From the NCBI GenBank assembly GCA_031555145.1, contig JAVBUR010000052.1:1-64000 (forward strand): DNA of 64,000 nt, in the 5' to 3' direction. The notes beneath the pieces were generated by a model. The model ran no database searches, was not told the DNA's origin, and saw only the letters and a program-made list of their open reading frames with translations. The stretch comes from JAJDIA01 sp031555145. GTDB taxonomy: Bacteria; Bacteroidota; Bacteroidia; Bacteroidales; Tannerellaceae. How positions within the stretch are numbered: the first letter of the stretch is position 1; every line of letters begins with the position of its first letter. A program made the position numbers and the translations under genes. Shown here in pieces: positions 54,403 to 63,292 of the stretch.

Positions 54403-55551
54403 ATGAGAACGATTTTAACGTTATTACCCGTCCTGTTTGGCTTTTTCATCATGGGATTTGTGGATGTGGTGGGTATTGCAACCAGTTTTGTGAAACAGGA
54501 TTTCGCGCTGAACGATACACTGGCCAACCTTCTCCCTATGATGGTATTCCTTTGGTTTGCGGTTTGCTCCCTTCCGACCGGTCTCCTGATGGATAAGACC
54601 GGCAGGAAACAGATGGTGCTTATCAGTATGGCTATCACAGTGGTGGCGATGTTGATTCCGTTGGCGGATTATACGTTTACAACCATGCTTATAGCCTTTG
54701 CCCTGTTGGGTATCGGTAATACGGTGTTACAGGTGTCGCTCAATCCGCTGTTGGCGGATGTGGTGGCGGGTGACAAAGTAACCAGTATGCTCACTTTCGG
54801 ACAGTTTATCAAAGCTGTCTCTTCTTTCCTGGGACCCGTATTGGCCGGAGTGGCTGCCGGTTATTGGGGGAACTGGAAGTTGATCTTTCCGGTGTATGCC
54901 GTTGTTTCCCTGCTCGCCTGTGTTTGGTTATTGCTGACTCCTGTTCCCGAATCCCGGATTGTGGCCGGGAGGAGAGAAGGACATGCGATCCTTGCTTTGC
55001 TGAAAAAGAAAGAGATACTGGTTTTATTCTCACTTATAGTAGGAGTTGTAGGGTTTGAAATTGGTTTAATGACGGCGGTTCCCCGCTATTTCCTGGAGAG
55101 TGCGGCTTTGCCGTATGAGCAGGGGGCCTGGGCCTGCAGCCTGTATTATGTGGCACGTACTACCGGCACGTTGGCCGGGGCGATTATGCTCTCCCGTATA
55201 CCGGCGCGCAGCTTTATGCTGTTGTCTATCGCAGGAGCTATTGTCTGCTTTGGGTTGTTTATGGTGGCCGGTACCGTCTGGATGCTGATGGTCTGCTTGT
55301 TTGCCGTCGGGCTTTTGTGTGCCAATGTATTTGCTGTGACATTTGCTGCCGCCTTACGAACAGATACAGGCAAAACGAATGAAATATCAGCTTTGATGAT
55401 TATGGGAGTGGCTGGAGGTGCTTTGATTCCTCCGGTGATGGGGATGGTAGCCGACGCCACTGATCAGCAAACCAGTCTGGTGGTGTTGCTGTTGGTCTTG
55501 ATCTACTTGTTTGTGGGTTCTTTTTTTGTGATTAAGAATGAATATAAATAG
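54403..55551 (+). CDS. MFS-type sugar transporter
   Basis: The 382-residue protein has 12 predicted helices. It has the MFS signature LPTGLLMDKTGRKQMVLISM between helices 2 and 3, and FALLGIGNTVLQVSLNPLLA in helix 4. The second half begins after the central loop (ESRIVAGRREGHAILALL). It resembles the proton-sugar symporter group (FucP/NagP-like) of Bacteroidales. It would carry the monosaccharide or methyl sugar released by GH38 from periplasm to cytoplasm, where the corrinoid enzymes act. It lies 23 bp after the GH38 gene. Confidence 0.85.
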   Translation: MRTILTLLPVLFGFFIMGFVDVVGIATSFVKQDFALNDTLANLLPMMVFLWFAVCSLPTGLLMDKTGRKQMVLISMAITVVAMLIPLADYTFTTMLIAFALLGIGNTVLQVSLNPLLADVVAGDKVTSMLTFGQFIKAVSSFLGPVLAGVAAGYWGNWKLIFPVYAVVSLLACVWLLLTPVPESRIVAGRREGHAILALLKKKEILVLFSLIVGVVGFEIGLMTAVPRYFLESAALPYEQGAWACSLYYVARTTGTLAGAIMLSRIPARSFMLLSIAGAIVCFGLFMVAGTVWMLMVCLFAVGLLCANVFAVTFAAALRTDTGKTNEISALMIMGVAGGALIPPVMGMVADATDQQTSLVVLLLVLIYLFVGSFFVIKNEYK

Positions 55552-55567
55552 TTGAAAAGGATAATAT

Positions 55568-56644
55568 ATGAAAGAAATGACTTCATTAGAAAGATGCCAG
55601 GCTGTGCTGAACGGTCAACTGCCGGATACGCTGCCCGTAGTGCCTCAGAGTTTTATGTTTGCCGTCGAACATGCGGGCTTCAGGATAGGGGAGGTGAACC
55701 GTAACGGGAAAAAGATGGCAGAGGCGCATCTTATCTCGCAGGATGCGTTGGGATATGACGGCTGCATCATTGATTTTGATGATGCGACGATTGCCGAAGC
55801 GATTGGCGCCAGTGTCATTCTGCGGGACGATGCACCGGCGGTGGTCAATGAAGAGGAACCGTTGTTGAAAGACCTGCGTGATATTTATACACTGGATGAG
55901 CCTGATCCCCTAAAAGCCGGGCGTTACTGTGAATGGCTGGAAGCAACCCGGAGACTGGCGGATGAAATAGGCGACCATGTGTTTATCATGGGGCGAGCCG
56001 ACCAGGGGCCGTTCAGTACGGCCTGCCTGCTGCGGGGCACCACCCGCTTTATGATGGATCTGCTGACGGAGGATAAACAGGTGATCCATGACGTGCTGGC
56101 CTATTGTGGCAGGGTGAGCGCTTCGTTTGCAAAGGCCCAGAAGGATGCCGGCGCACATGCGACATCAATCGGGGATTCGCTGGCAGGTCCCAACCTGATA
56201 TCACCGGCCATGTACAGGGAGTTTGCCCTCGAACCGGAGATCGCATTGACACAGGAGGTACAGGCGTATGGCATTCCGTTCTCCATCCATATATGTGGTA
56301 ATTCCAATGAGATTATTCCCGATATGGCCAGGACAAAGGCGAAGATACTCGAGATAGACTGGCAGGCCGATATGCGGAGAGCACGGCAGATCATTCCCCT
56401 TTCCACTGTGTTGATGGGGAATGTGGATCCGAGCAATCCGTTGGTATTCGGAACACCGGATGAGGTGGATGCTGCCGTGAAATACCTGATTGACGTGACA
56501 CGCGGACAAGGCTTGTTTGTCAGTTCCGGCTGTGCGTTGGGCCGTAATACGCCTATTGAGAACGTGAAGGCATTTATTGCCGCCGGTCGTACATACGGAT
56601 CGTATGAAAGATTGATGAAATTACAGGAAGAAACAAACGAATAA
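55568..56644 (+). CDS. MtaA/CmuA-family corrinoid-dependent methyltransferase (UroD fold), copy A
   Basis: The 358-residue protein has the uroporphyrinogen-decarboxylase fold but carries the zinc ligands of MtaA/MtbA/CmuA methyltransferases. These are H-x-C in FSIHICGNSNEI (His241, Cys243) and a distant Cys in FVSSGCALGRNTP (Cys322). Such enzymes move methyl groups between a corrinoid protein and a thiol or other acceptor; true HemE lacks this set. GDSLAGPNLISPAMYREF is a typical family block. It is encoded 16 bp after the transporter and 9 bp before the corrinoid protein. Whether it takes methyl from the substrate or gives it to an acceptor is unresolved. Confidence 0.87.
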   Translation: MKEMTSLERCQAVLNGQLPDTLPVVPQSFMFAVEHAGFRIGEVNRNGKKMAEAHLISQDALGYDGCIIDFDDATIAEAIGASVILRDDAPAVVNEEEPLLKDLRDIYTLDEPDPLKAGRYCEWLEATRRLADEIGDHVFIMGRADQGPFSTACLLRGTTRFMMDLLTEDKQVIHDVLAYCGRVSASFAKAQKDAGAHATSIGDSLAGPNLISPAMYREFALEPEIALTQEVQAYGIPFSIHICGNSNEIIPDMARTKAKILEIDWQADMRRARQIIPLSTVLMGNVDPSNPLVFGTPDEVDAAVKYLIDVTRGQGLFVSSGCALGRNTPIENVKAFIAAGRTYGSYERLMKLQEETNE

Positions 56645-56653
56645 TAAGAGTGT

Positions 56654-57295
56654 ATGCTGGATTTAAATCAATTATATGAATCGATTGTTGCAGGCAAAAT
56701 GGAACCTGCCATCGTTATCACACAGGAAGCAATAGCCGAAGGCATAAGCCCCTCACAAGTGATTAATGACTATATGATCAAGGCGATGGAAGAAATCGGG
56801 AGACGTTTTCAGGAAGGGAAGGCCTTCGTTCCTGAATTACTGATGGCTGCCCGCGCCATGAAAGGAGCATTGGATCTGCTGAAACCACTGCTGAAGGGTG
56901 ATCGATCGTTGATCATCGGAAAAGTGGTGATTGGTACCGTGAAGGGCGATTTACATGATATAGGTAAGAACCTTGTGGCTTCAATGCTGGAAGGATGTGG
57001 GTTTGAGGTGGTGAACCTGGGGGTGGATATATCGGCCGACCGGTTTGTGGAGGCAGTAAAGGAAGAAGAAGCCGATATTTTGTGTTTGTCGGCTTTGCTG
57101 ACTACCACCATGGAATATATGACCGAGGTGATCGGAAAACTGGACGCGGCGGGACTGAGGGACCGGGTGAAAGTAATGGTTGGAGGCGCTCCTGTCAATG
57201 AACGGTTTGCCGGACGGATCGGAGCCGACGGATACAGCGCCAATGCCAATGAGGCGGTGGCAAAAGCCAAAGAATTAGTACGGATGAATACATGA
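56654..57295 (+). CDS. Cobalamin-binding corrinoid protein (MtaC/MtvC-like)
   Basis: The 213-residue protein has the two-domain MetH-like layout. An N-terminal four-helix cap is about residues 1-85 (MEEIGRRFQEGKAFVPELLM). A C-terminal Rossmann-type B12 domain holds the DxHxxG motif in GDLHDIGKNLV (Asp99, His101 as cobalt ligand, Gly104), SALLTTTMEYM and VKVMVGGAPVNERFA. It carries the methyl group on cobalt between the two methyltransferases encoded on either side. Length is usual for free corrinoid proteins of methanol, methylamine and O-demethylase systems. Confidence 0.93.
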   Translation: MLDLNQLYESIVAGKMEPAIVITQEAIAEGISPSQVINDYMIKAMEEIGRRFQEGKAFVPELLMAARAMKGALDLLKPLLKGDRSLIIGKVVIGTVKGDLHDIGKNLVASMLEGCGFEVVNLGVDISADRFVEAVKEEEADILCLSALLTTTMEYMTEVIGKLDAAGLRDRVKVMVGGAPVNERFAGRIGADGYSANANEAVAKAKELVRMNT

Positions 57296-57298
57296 AGT

Positions 57299-58300
57299 AT
57301 GAACATGAATAAATGGATGCATAACCTGTTGGGAAACGACAGGAGGGTCGCTATACCCATACTGACCCATACCGGGATAGAAATGATCGGTAAGCATGTG
57401 AAAGATGCGGTTACAAGTGGAGTCGTACATTATGAGGCCATAAAAGTATTAAGTGAGAAGTATCCCGCGGCGGCCTCTACAGTGATCATGGACCTGACTG
57501 TGGAAGCAGAGGCTTTCGGGGCTACGGTTAACTTCCCGGAAGACGAGGTGCCGACAGTTATTGGCCGCCTGGTGTCTGATCGTCCATCGGTTGAAGCGCT
57601 ACAAGTGCCGGAATTGTCAAAAGGAAGGCTTCCACAGTATCTGCTGGCAAACAAACTGGCTGTTATGCATTTGGATAAGCCGGTTTTTTCGGGATGTATC
57701 GGTCCTTTTTCATTGGCCGGCAGGTTGTTTGATCTGTCTGCTATCATGATGGAGATGTATATAGATCCGGAAACTGTTCACCTATTGTTGCAAAAATGTA
57801 CTTCTTTCCTTTTGAGCTATTGTCAGGCGCTGAAACAGTTGGGAGCACAGGGAGTGATGATGGCTGAACCGGCGGCTGGGTTGCTGTCGAATAGCGATTG
57901 TAAAGCTTTCTCTTCCGTATATGTTAAACAGCTTATAGAAGCTGTGCAGGACGATGACTTCCTGGTGATACTCCATAATTGCGGAAATACCGGACATTGT
58001 ACCGAGGCGACCTTGTTCACGGGTGCCGCCGGGTATCATTTCGGTAATAAAATGGATATGAAAGAAGCGTTGAACAGTTGTCCGAAGGACGTGCTGGTGA
58101 TGGGCAACCTGGATCCGGTGGCTGTTTTTAAAGCCTCATTGGCCGATGAGGTATATCAGGCTACTACAGATTTGCTGCAGCGGACGGCTTCGTATCCGAA
58201 TTATATCCTGTCGTCAGGGTGTGATATTCCTCCTCATGTACCCCTAAAAAATATGGATGCCTTTTATCAGGCGTTAGCCGATTATAATACAAACAGATAA
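57299..58300 (+). CDS. MtaA/CmuA-family corrinoid-dependent methyltransferase (UroD fold), copy B
   Basis: The 333-residue UroD-fold protein is clearly different from copy A but keeps the zinc set H-x-C in VILHNCGNTGHC (His226, Cys228) and Cys308 in YILSSGCDIPPHVP. Other family parts are GCIGPFSLAGRLFDLS and MMAEPAAGLLSNSD. It lies 3 bp after the corrinoid gene, so the three genes are translated together. A natural reading is that one copy demethylates the substrate and the other delivers methyl to an acceptor. ATG codons at 57299 and 57305 are both possible. Confidence 0.86.
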   Translation: MNMNKWMHNLLGNDRRVAIPILTHTGIEMIGKHVKDAVTSGVVHYEAIKVLSEKYPAAASTVIMDLTVEAEAFGATVNFPEDEVPTVIGRLVSDRPSVEALQVPELSKGRLPQYLLANKLAVMHLDKPVFSGCIGPFSLAGRLFDLSAIMMEMYIDPETVHLLLQKCTSFLLSYCQALKQLGAQGVMMAEPAAGLLSNSDCKAFSSVYVKQLIEAVQDDDFLVILHNCGNTGHCTEATLFTGAAGYHFGNKMDMKEALNSCPKDVLVMGNLDPVAVFKASLADEVYQATTDLLQRTASYPNYILSSGCDIPPHVPLKNMDAFYQALADYNTNR

Positions 58301-58304
58301 GCTT

Positions 58305-58727
58305 ATGAATCAGATAGAGAGTTATAAACATACGGGGGAAGGGTTTAACCCTTTCCTTATTCGGGATGGTTGGCAAGTCGCCCAGTTGAATTATGTCTCC
58401 GGGCAAGGCCTGGATGATATACGGAAAATAGATGTACACCCCGGGACGGATGAAGTGTTTATCCTGATGGCGGGAAAGGCAGTGTTAATAACTGCAGACA
58501 GACAGGAGCATACTGTCCGTTATGAGATGGTGGTCATGAAGCCGGGTGTGATATACAATATCCCGAAAGGTGTATGGCATAATATAGCCATGTATGAAGA
58601 CGCGCAGGTGATTCTTGTGGAAAATGCCAATACACACCAGGCAGATTGCGTCTATTACTATTTGGATGAAATGCAGCAAAAGGATTTATATCGCCAGATA
58701 GCGAAAGCCATTACCGCGGAACCTTAA
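58305..58727 (+). CDS. Small cupin-domain protein
   Basis: The 140-residue protein has a single cupin. It has VHPGTDEVFILMAGKAVLIT (motif 1, with His/Glu-type ligands reduced) and PGVIYNIPKGVWHNIAMYED (motif 2, His). Cupins of this size are often sugar isomerases or epimerases, or sensors. It follows the methyltransferase gene by 4 bp and ends the operon just before a strong terminator. A job on the demethylated sugar or as a small binding protein is conceivable. I cannot assign one. Confidence 0.75.
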   Translation: MNQIESYKHTGEGFNPFLIRDGWQVAQLNYVSGQGLDDIRKIDVHPGTDEVFILMAGKAVLITADRQEHTVRYEMVVMKPGVIYNIPKGVWHNIAMYEDAQVILVENANTHQADCVYYYLDEMQQKDLYRQIAKAITAEP

Positions 58728-58744
58728 GAACCTTAAGATACACA

Positions 58745-58777
58745 AAAAGGAGAGAGTACCAAGTACTTTCTCCTTTT
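58745..58777. terminator. Strong bidirectional terminator closing the methyl-glycan operon
   Basis: A 15-bp stem (58745-58759 with 58763-58777, one G-T wobble) with a CAA loop is bordered by A and T runs. It lies 17 bp after the cupin stop and 24 bp before the end of the convergent PG0541-like gene, so it can serve both strands. Confidence 0.9.
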
Positions 58778-58801
58778 AGATATAGGGGGATGGGGTTCTG
58801 C

Positions 58802-59095
58802 TCAGATGGCTTGTTCCACCTTCCAGGTGAAGGCGCGGAGACCTTGGGCTTCTGTTTGCTTGTCGAGCTGGTGTAGAATCTCCAGGAAGGAGGTTGCTTT
58901 AGCATCATCGACAACGGCCATGATGGCTCCGTTCAGCGTCGGCCAGGCATGATTCCCATAATGGGGGTCGCCCGTTTTACTGCCTCGTCCCTGTACGGTT
59001 TCCCAATAGGTATAGCCGCGTATGTTGTTCTTGTCCATAAGCGACAGAATCTCTTCGTAATACGCCTGGTTGAATGATATGAAGATTGCTTTCAT
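58802..59095 (-). CDS. PG0541-like transporter-associated small protein
   Basis: The 97-residue protein (KAIFISFNQAYYEEILSLMD ... AIMAVVDDAKATSFLEILHQ) has a ferredoxin-like/PII-type beta-alpha-beta pattern. In Porphyromonas and other Bacteroidales this family is encoded right after RND efflux genes, as here (12 bp after the RND pump). It may sense or regulate the transporter. No ligand-binding T-loop of true PII proteins is evident. Confidence 0.8.
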   Translation of the reverse strand: MKAIFISFNQAYYEEILSLMDKNNIRGYTYWETVQGRGSKTGDPHYGNHAWPTLNGAIMAVVDDAKATSFLEILHQLDKQTEAQGLRAFTWKVEQAI

Positions 59096-59107
59096 ACAAA
59101 TTAGTAA

Positions 59108-62100
59108 TTAATCATTGTTTTTCAGTTGTTTGCGGTGTTTGCGGCGACGGCGTTTCACACCGTTAGCGGCAAAGATGGTATAGACGGTAGGCACGATAAC
59201 AAGGGTGATTAGTGTGGAGACGGAAAGCCCCCAGGCTACTGTCATACCCATTGAACGCCACATTTCCGAGCCCTGACCGGTTCCGACTGCCATCGGGATC
59301 ATACCCAATACGGTCGTCAGTGTAGTCATCAATACCGGACGAAGACGGGATTTACCTGCGGCAACCACGGCCGTAAGGATACTCATGCCTCGTTCGCGAC
59401 ACAGGATGGTGTAGTCGATGAGTACGATACCGTTCTTTACCACAATCCCCATCAACATAATCACCCCGATCAGCGCCATAACACCCAGTGGTGTCTGTGT
59501 GATCGCCAATCCCATAAATACGCCGGTGAAGGCAAACGGGATGGAGAACATGATCACAAACGGGTCGACCAACGATTCGAACTGGGTCGCCATCACAATA
59601 TATACCAGGATGACGATCAGGAGCATCAGAATGCCGAGGTCGGCGAAGGTTTCCATCTGATCTTCATATGTACCACCCAACTGCCAGGAAACGTCGGACG
59701 GGATATCCATACTCTTCATCTCAAGGTTGGCCGCCTCCACGATGTCGCTCAATGCAGCACCAGGTGCAACTACGGCATGGACAGTGATCACACGTTCGCG
59801 GTTCTTACGTTCGATGGTAGGAGGCGTCATGCGTTCGACAACCTGTCCTACGTCGCGGATACGTACGCCTTGTCCCATGCTGTTATAGATCAGGATATTC
59901 TCGATATCTTCGATCGACTGGCGGAATTCGGGTGCATAGCGTACCAGGATATCATACTCGTCGCCATCTTCGCGGAACTGGGAGGCGGTAGCCCCATTGA
60001 TACGGTTACGCAGAAAAGAAGAGGCGGTGGTCACATTCAATCCGTTCAACGCCAACTTTTCGCGGTCGAAGTCGATCTGGAACTCGGGCACATAATCCTT
60101 ACGGCTGATTGTTACCTGCGAGCAACCTTTGAATTTGAGCATCCGTTCGGAGGCTTCTTTAGCTACGGCATCAGTCGTTGCAAAGTCGAAACCGTAAATT
60201 TCGATATCGATGGCATTTTCACTACCCATGCTGTTACCGCCACCGGCCAATACGTTGAACGTTTTGATCTCCGGATATTGGGCAAGGTCTTTACGGATCA
60301 ATTCGCAGATTTCGAGCATGCCCCTTTCGCGGTCGCCCACGTCGGAGAGGCTGAGGTTGAATTCGATGATGTGCGTCCCGTTATCACTCAGGTTAGCCCA
60401 GGTATTGTTCGAACCGGCCTGTCCTTCGCTGAAGTTACATACGTTGATTTCCGGATACTTCTGTCGGAATTCCTGGTCGATCTGCATGGCCAACTCACGC
60501 GTGATTTCCTGGCGTGTACCGATCGGTAACTCGATGTTCACAGAGATAAAAGCACTATCCTGCGTTGGGAAGAACTCTGTTTTGATTACCGTGATTAACG
60601 TCATACTGCCGACGAAGATCAGGAAGGCGCCAGCAACGACGGTCTTCCGGTGGCGCGTAGCCCAGAACAGGAAGGAAGAATATCCATGATCCAACATGTC
60701 CAGCGCCTTTTCGATTGGCGTAAAGAAAAGGGTAAATAGTCTACCTTTTTTCGGATTCAGGCGGAGCAACTGTGACGCAAGCATCGGGGTCAACGTCAAG
60801 GCGCTGACAGTGGAGATGATCATCACAATACTAACGATCCAGCCCAACTGTTTAAACATTACACCGGCCATACCCGTTACCATCGTCAACGGCAGGAATA
60901 CCGCCAGGATGGTGAGCGTAGAGGCGATTACCGAGATGGCTACCTCATTGGTCGCATGCACGGCGGCCTGCTTGGGCTTACTTCCCCGCTCGATATGCGT
61001 GGTGATATTTTCCAATACCACAATGGCATCGTCCACCACCATACCGATCGCGATCGAAAGTGAACTGAGGGAGATGATATTTAATGTATTACCCGACGCC
61101 AGCAGATAGGCGAAGGCGGCAATCAACGAGATCGGGATGGTCAGGATAATAATAAAGGTAGCTCTCCAACGTCCCAGGAAGATAAATACCACAAGCATAA
61201 CCACGATAAACGTGATGCAGATCGTTTCCACCAAACTGTCGATGGTATTCAGGATGTTCTTGGAGGTATCCATAATCACACCCAGTTTCACGTCGGAAGG
61301 CAAACTGGCTTGCAGTTCGGGCATCTTGTCTTTGACTACCCGGGCAATATCCACCGAGTTGGCACCCGATTGCTTCTGGATCACGATCATACCACCACGG
61401 GTACCATTATTGAAGGTTTCCTGGGTACGTTCTTCCACAGTGTCCTGGATGCGGGCTACGTCACGCAAGTAAACTACTTTGCCATTGTAGTTGCCAACCA
61501 CCAGGTTGAGCATCTGTGCGGCATCCGTAAACTCACCCTGCACACGCATGGAGTAAGTATGCGAGCCGACATCGATGCTGCCGCTGGGCATGTTGCGGTT
61601 TTCCATCGCGATCACATTGGCTATTCCTTCGATGGTCATGTTGTAGGCTTCCAACTTGTAGGGGTCGCAATACACCTGCAATTCACGTGTCGGTGTACCG
61701 GCGATGGATACGGCACCCACCCCTTTAATACGAGCCAATGGGTTGGACACCTTTTCGTCCAGGATCTTATACAGGGCATTGGTGCTTTCTTCGGCGGTTA
61801 CCGAGAGCATCAGGATGGGAATATCGTCTGTCCCGAACTTAAAGATGATGGGATTGTCTGCATCATCCGGCAGGATGGGTTTTACGATGTCCAGTTTGTC
61901 GCGGATGTCGTTGGTCGCTACGTCGAGGTCAATCCCGAAGTCAAATTCAAGGGTGATGATGGAAATGTTCTCCCTGGACTGCGACGTGATATGTTTCAGG
62001 TCGCTTACGCTGTTCAGGGTGTTTTCCATCGGTTTGGTGATGTTCATCTCGATATCGGCGGCGCTGGCTCCTGCATACGACGTCATGACCATGATCATGT

Positions 62101-62227
62101 TCGTCTCAATCTTGGGCAACAGGTCGACCGACAGCCTGGTCAATGAAAAAAGCCCCAGGATCACTACGGCCACAAAGACAAGGGCGGTAGATACCGGTTT
62201 TTTTACTGCGGTACTATATAAACTCAT
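59108..62227 (-). CDS. RND-family efflux pump inner-membrane protein (HAE1/AcrB type)
   Basis: At 1039 residues it has the standard RND pattern. There are 12 membrane helices, two large periplasmic loops, the start KKPVSTALVFVAVVILGLFS, and the proton-relay region LSSLSIAIGMVVDDAIVVLE in helix 4. The second half has GVIMLMGIVVKNGIVLIDYT. It drives proton-coupled export of drugs or other hydrophobic compounds with the adaptor and TolC genes upstream. Spacing is 12-15 bp within the operon. Confidence 0.95.
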   Translation of the reverse strand: MSLYSTAVKKPVSTALVFVAVVILGLFSLTRLSVDLLPKIETNMIMVMTSYAGASAADIEMNITKPMENTLNSVSDLKHITSQSRENISIITLEFDFGIDLDVATNDIRDKLDIVKPILPDDADNPIIFKFGTDDIPILMLSVTAEESTNALYKILDEKVSNPLARIKGVGAVSIAGTPTRELQVYCDPYKLEAYNMTIEGIANVIAMENRNMPSGSIDVGSHTYSMRVQGEFTDAAQMLNLVVGNYNGKVVYLRDVARIQDTVEERTQETFNNGTRGGMIVIQKQSGANSVDIARVVKDKMPELQASLPSDVKLGVIMDTSKNILNTIDSLVETICITFIVVMLVVFIFLGRWRATFIIILTIPISLIAAFAYLLASGNTLNIISLSSLSIAIGMVVDDAIVVLENITTHIERGSKPKQAAVHATNEVAISVIASTLTILAVFLPLTMVTGMAGVMFKQLGWIVSIVMIISTVSALTLTPMLASQLLRLNPKKGRLFTLFFTPIEKALDMLDHGYSSFLFWATRHRKTVVAGAFLIFVGSMTLITVIKTEFFPTQDSAFISVNIELPIGTRQEITRELAMQIDQEFRQKYPEINVCNFSEGQAGSNNTWANLSDNGTHIIEFNLSLSDVGDRERGMLEICELIRKDLAQYPEIKTFNVLAGGGNSMGSENAIDIEIYGFDFATTDAVAKEASERMLKFKGCSQVTISRKDYVPEFQIDFDREKLALNGLNVTTASSFLRNRINGATASQFREDGDEYDILVRYAPEFRQSIEDIENILIYNSMGQGVRIRDVGQVVERMTPPTIERKNRERVITVHAVVAPGAALSDIVEAANLEMKSMDIPSDVSWQLGGTYEDQMETFADLGILMLLIVILVYIVMATQFESLVDPFVIMFSIPFAFTGVFMGLAITQTPLGVMALIGVIMLMGIVVKNGIVLIDYTILCRERGMSILTAVVAAGKSRLRPVLMTTLTTVLGMIPMAVGTGQGSEMWRSMGMTVAWGLSVSTLITLVIVPTVYTIFAANGVKRRRRKHRKQLKNND

Positions 62228-62242
62228 AGTGTTATCTCTTCT

Positions 62243-63265
62243 TTATTGTGTTACTTCAACGGCTGTTCCGTCTACAAGGCGGCTTTGGCCGATCGTTACT
62301 ACCTGTGCACCGTCTTCTACGCCGGAGAGCAGTTCATAGGTGTTGTCCATGCGGCGTCCGAGCTCTACTTTCTTGTATGATACGGTGCCGTTGTTATATA
62401 CATAAATGTATCGGTCGCCTGAACCCGCCTGTTTCACTATGGCCTGATCGGGTACGACGATGCGTTCCTGCGTACCGAAGTTCATGATTACGCGGGCAAA
62501 CATGCCCGGGCGAACCCGTTCGTCGTTGTTCGGGATACGGATCTCAACCTGGAAGGTACGTGTGGCGGCGTCGATCGTGGGGTAGATCAGATGTACTTTT
62601 CCCTGGAACACTTCGTCACCATATACATCGAGGCGAACGTCTACATCCATGCCTTTCTTTACTTTGGTATAATAGCTTTCAGATACGTTGACCATCAGTT
62701 TGACGGGACGGAGTTGTTCAACTACATATACAGGTAATGCACCGGCATACATATCGCCATTGTCGTAATTACGTGCGGTCACGATACCGTTGATCGGGCT
62801 TACTAAGCGGATGTTCTTTTCAAGGTTCTTCAGGGAAGTCTTGTTTACGTCGAGGGCCATCTTTAACTGGTCCCAAGCCGATTTGGAGGCGCCTCCCACC
62901 TTATACAGTTCGTCGATACGATTGAATTCGGTTTCCTGATTCTGGATCTGGATACGAAGTTGTTCGAGCGATGTGTTTTCCATCGTAGCCAACAGTTGGC
63001 CGGCATTGACATGGTCGCCCACTTCTACATGCAGTTTTTCGATACGCACGGGTGATTGCGGTGCGATATTGTTGGATACGTTGGCCTGCACAGTGGCGGT
63101 AAATTCACTCAACTGGTCGACCGACTGCCGGTGAACCGTTTCCAGTTTCACCTTCGGTTTTTCTTCTTTCTGTTCGGCTCCTTTGTTCTCACCTCCGGAG
63201 CAGGCGGTTAACAGAGCGAATGTGGCTATCGGCACGATTCTTAAGACGTTGCTTGTTTTCATCAT
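62243..63265 (-). CDS. RND efflux periplasmic adaptor (membrane fusion protein)
   Basis: The 340-residue lipoprotein (ATFALLTACSGGENKG) has a biotinyl-lipoyl-like half before the hairpin (SNNIAPQSPVRIEKLHVEVG ... VNAGQLLATMENTSLEQL). An alpha-helical hairpin follows (about 90-135), then VSPINGIVTARNYDNGDMYA and the beta-barrel/MP domains (VRPGMFARVIMNFGTQERIV). It connects the RND pump to the outer-membrane factor. The gene is 15 bp before the pump gene. Confidence 0.93.
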   Translation of the reverse strand: MMKTSNVLRIVPIATFALLTACSGGENKGAEQKEEKPKVKLETVHRQSVDQLSEFTATVQANVSNNIAPQSPVRIEKLHVEVGDHVNAGQLLATMENTSLEQLRIQIQNQETEFNRIDELYKVGGASKSAWDQLKMALDVNKTSLKNLEKNIRLVSPINGIVTARNYDNGDMYAGALPVYVVEQLRPVKLMVNVSESYYTKVKKGMDVDVRLDVYGDEVFQGKVHLIYPTIDAATRTFQVEIRIPNNDERVRPGMFARVIMNFGTQERIVVPDQAIVKQAGSGDRYIYVYNNGTVSYKKVELGRRMDNTYELLSGVEDGAQVVTIGQSRLVDGTAVEVTQ

Positions 63266-63292
63266 ATGGAATTTTACGTTTTATTAGCTTGT

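Noticed and set aside
55568..56644. Uroporphyrinogen decarboxylase of heme synthesis
   Set aside because: The H-x-C...C zinc ligands and the neighbouring corrinoid protein place it with MtaA/CmuA methyltransferases instead. The same holds for 57299-58300.
58745..58777. Third copy of the GAGAGAGT 3'-end motif
   Set aside because: GAGAGAGTACCAAG here is part of the stem of a normal terminator, without the GGCGCC hairpin and spacing of the other two copies; likely chance similarity.
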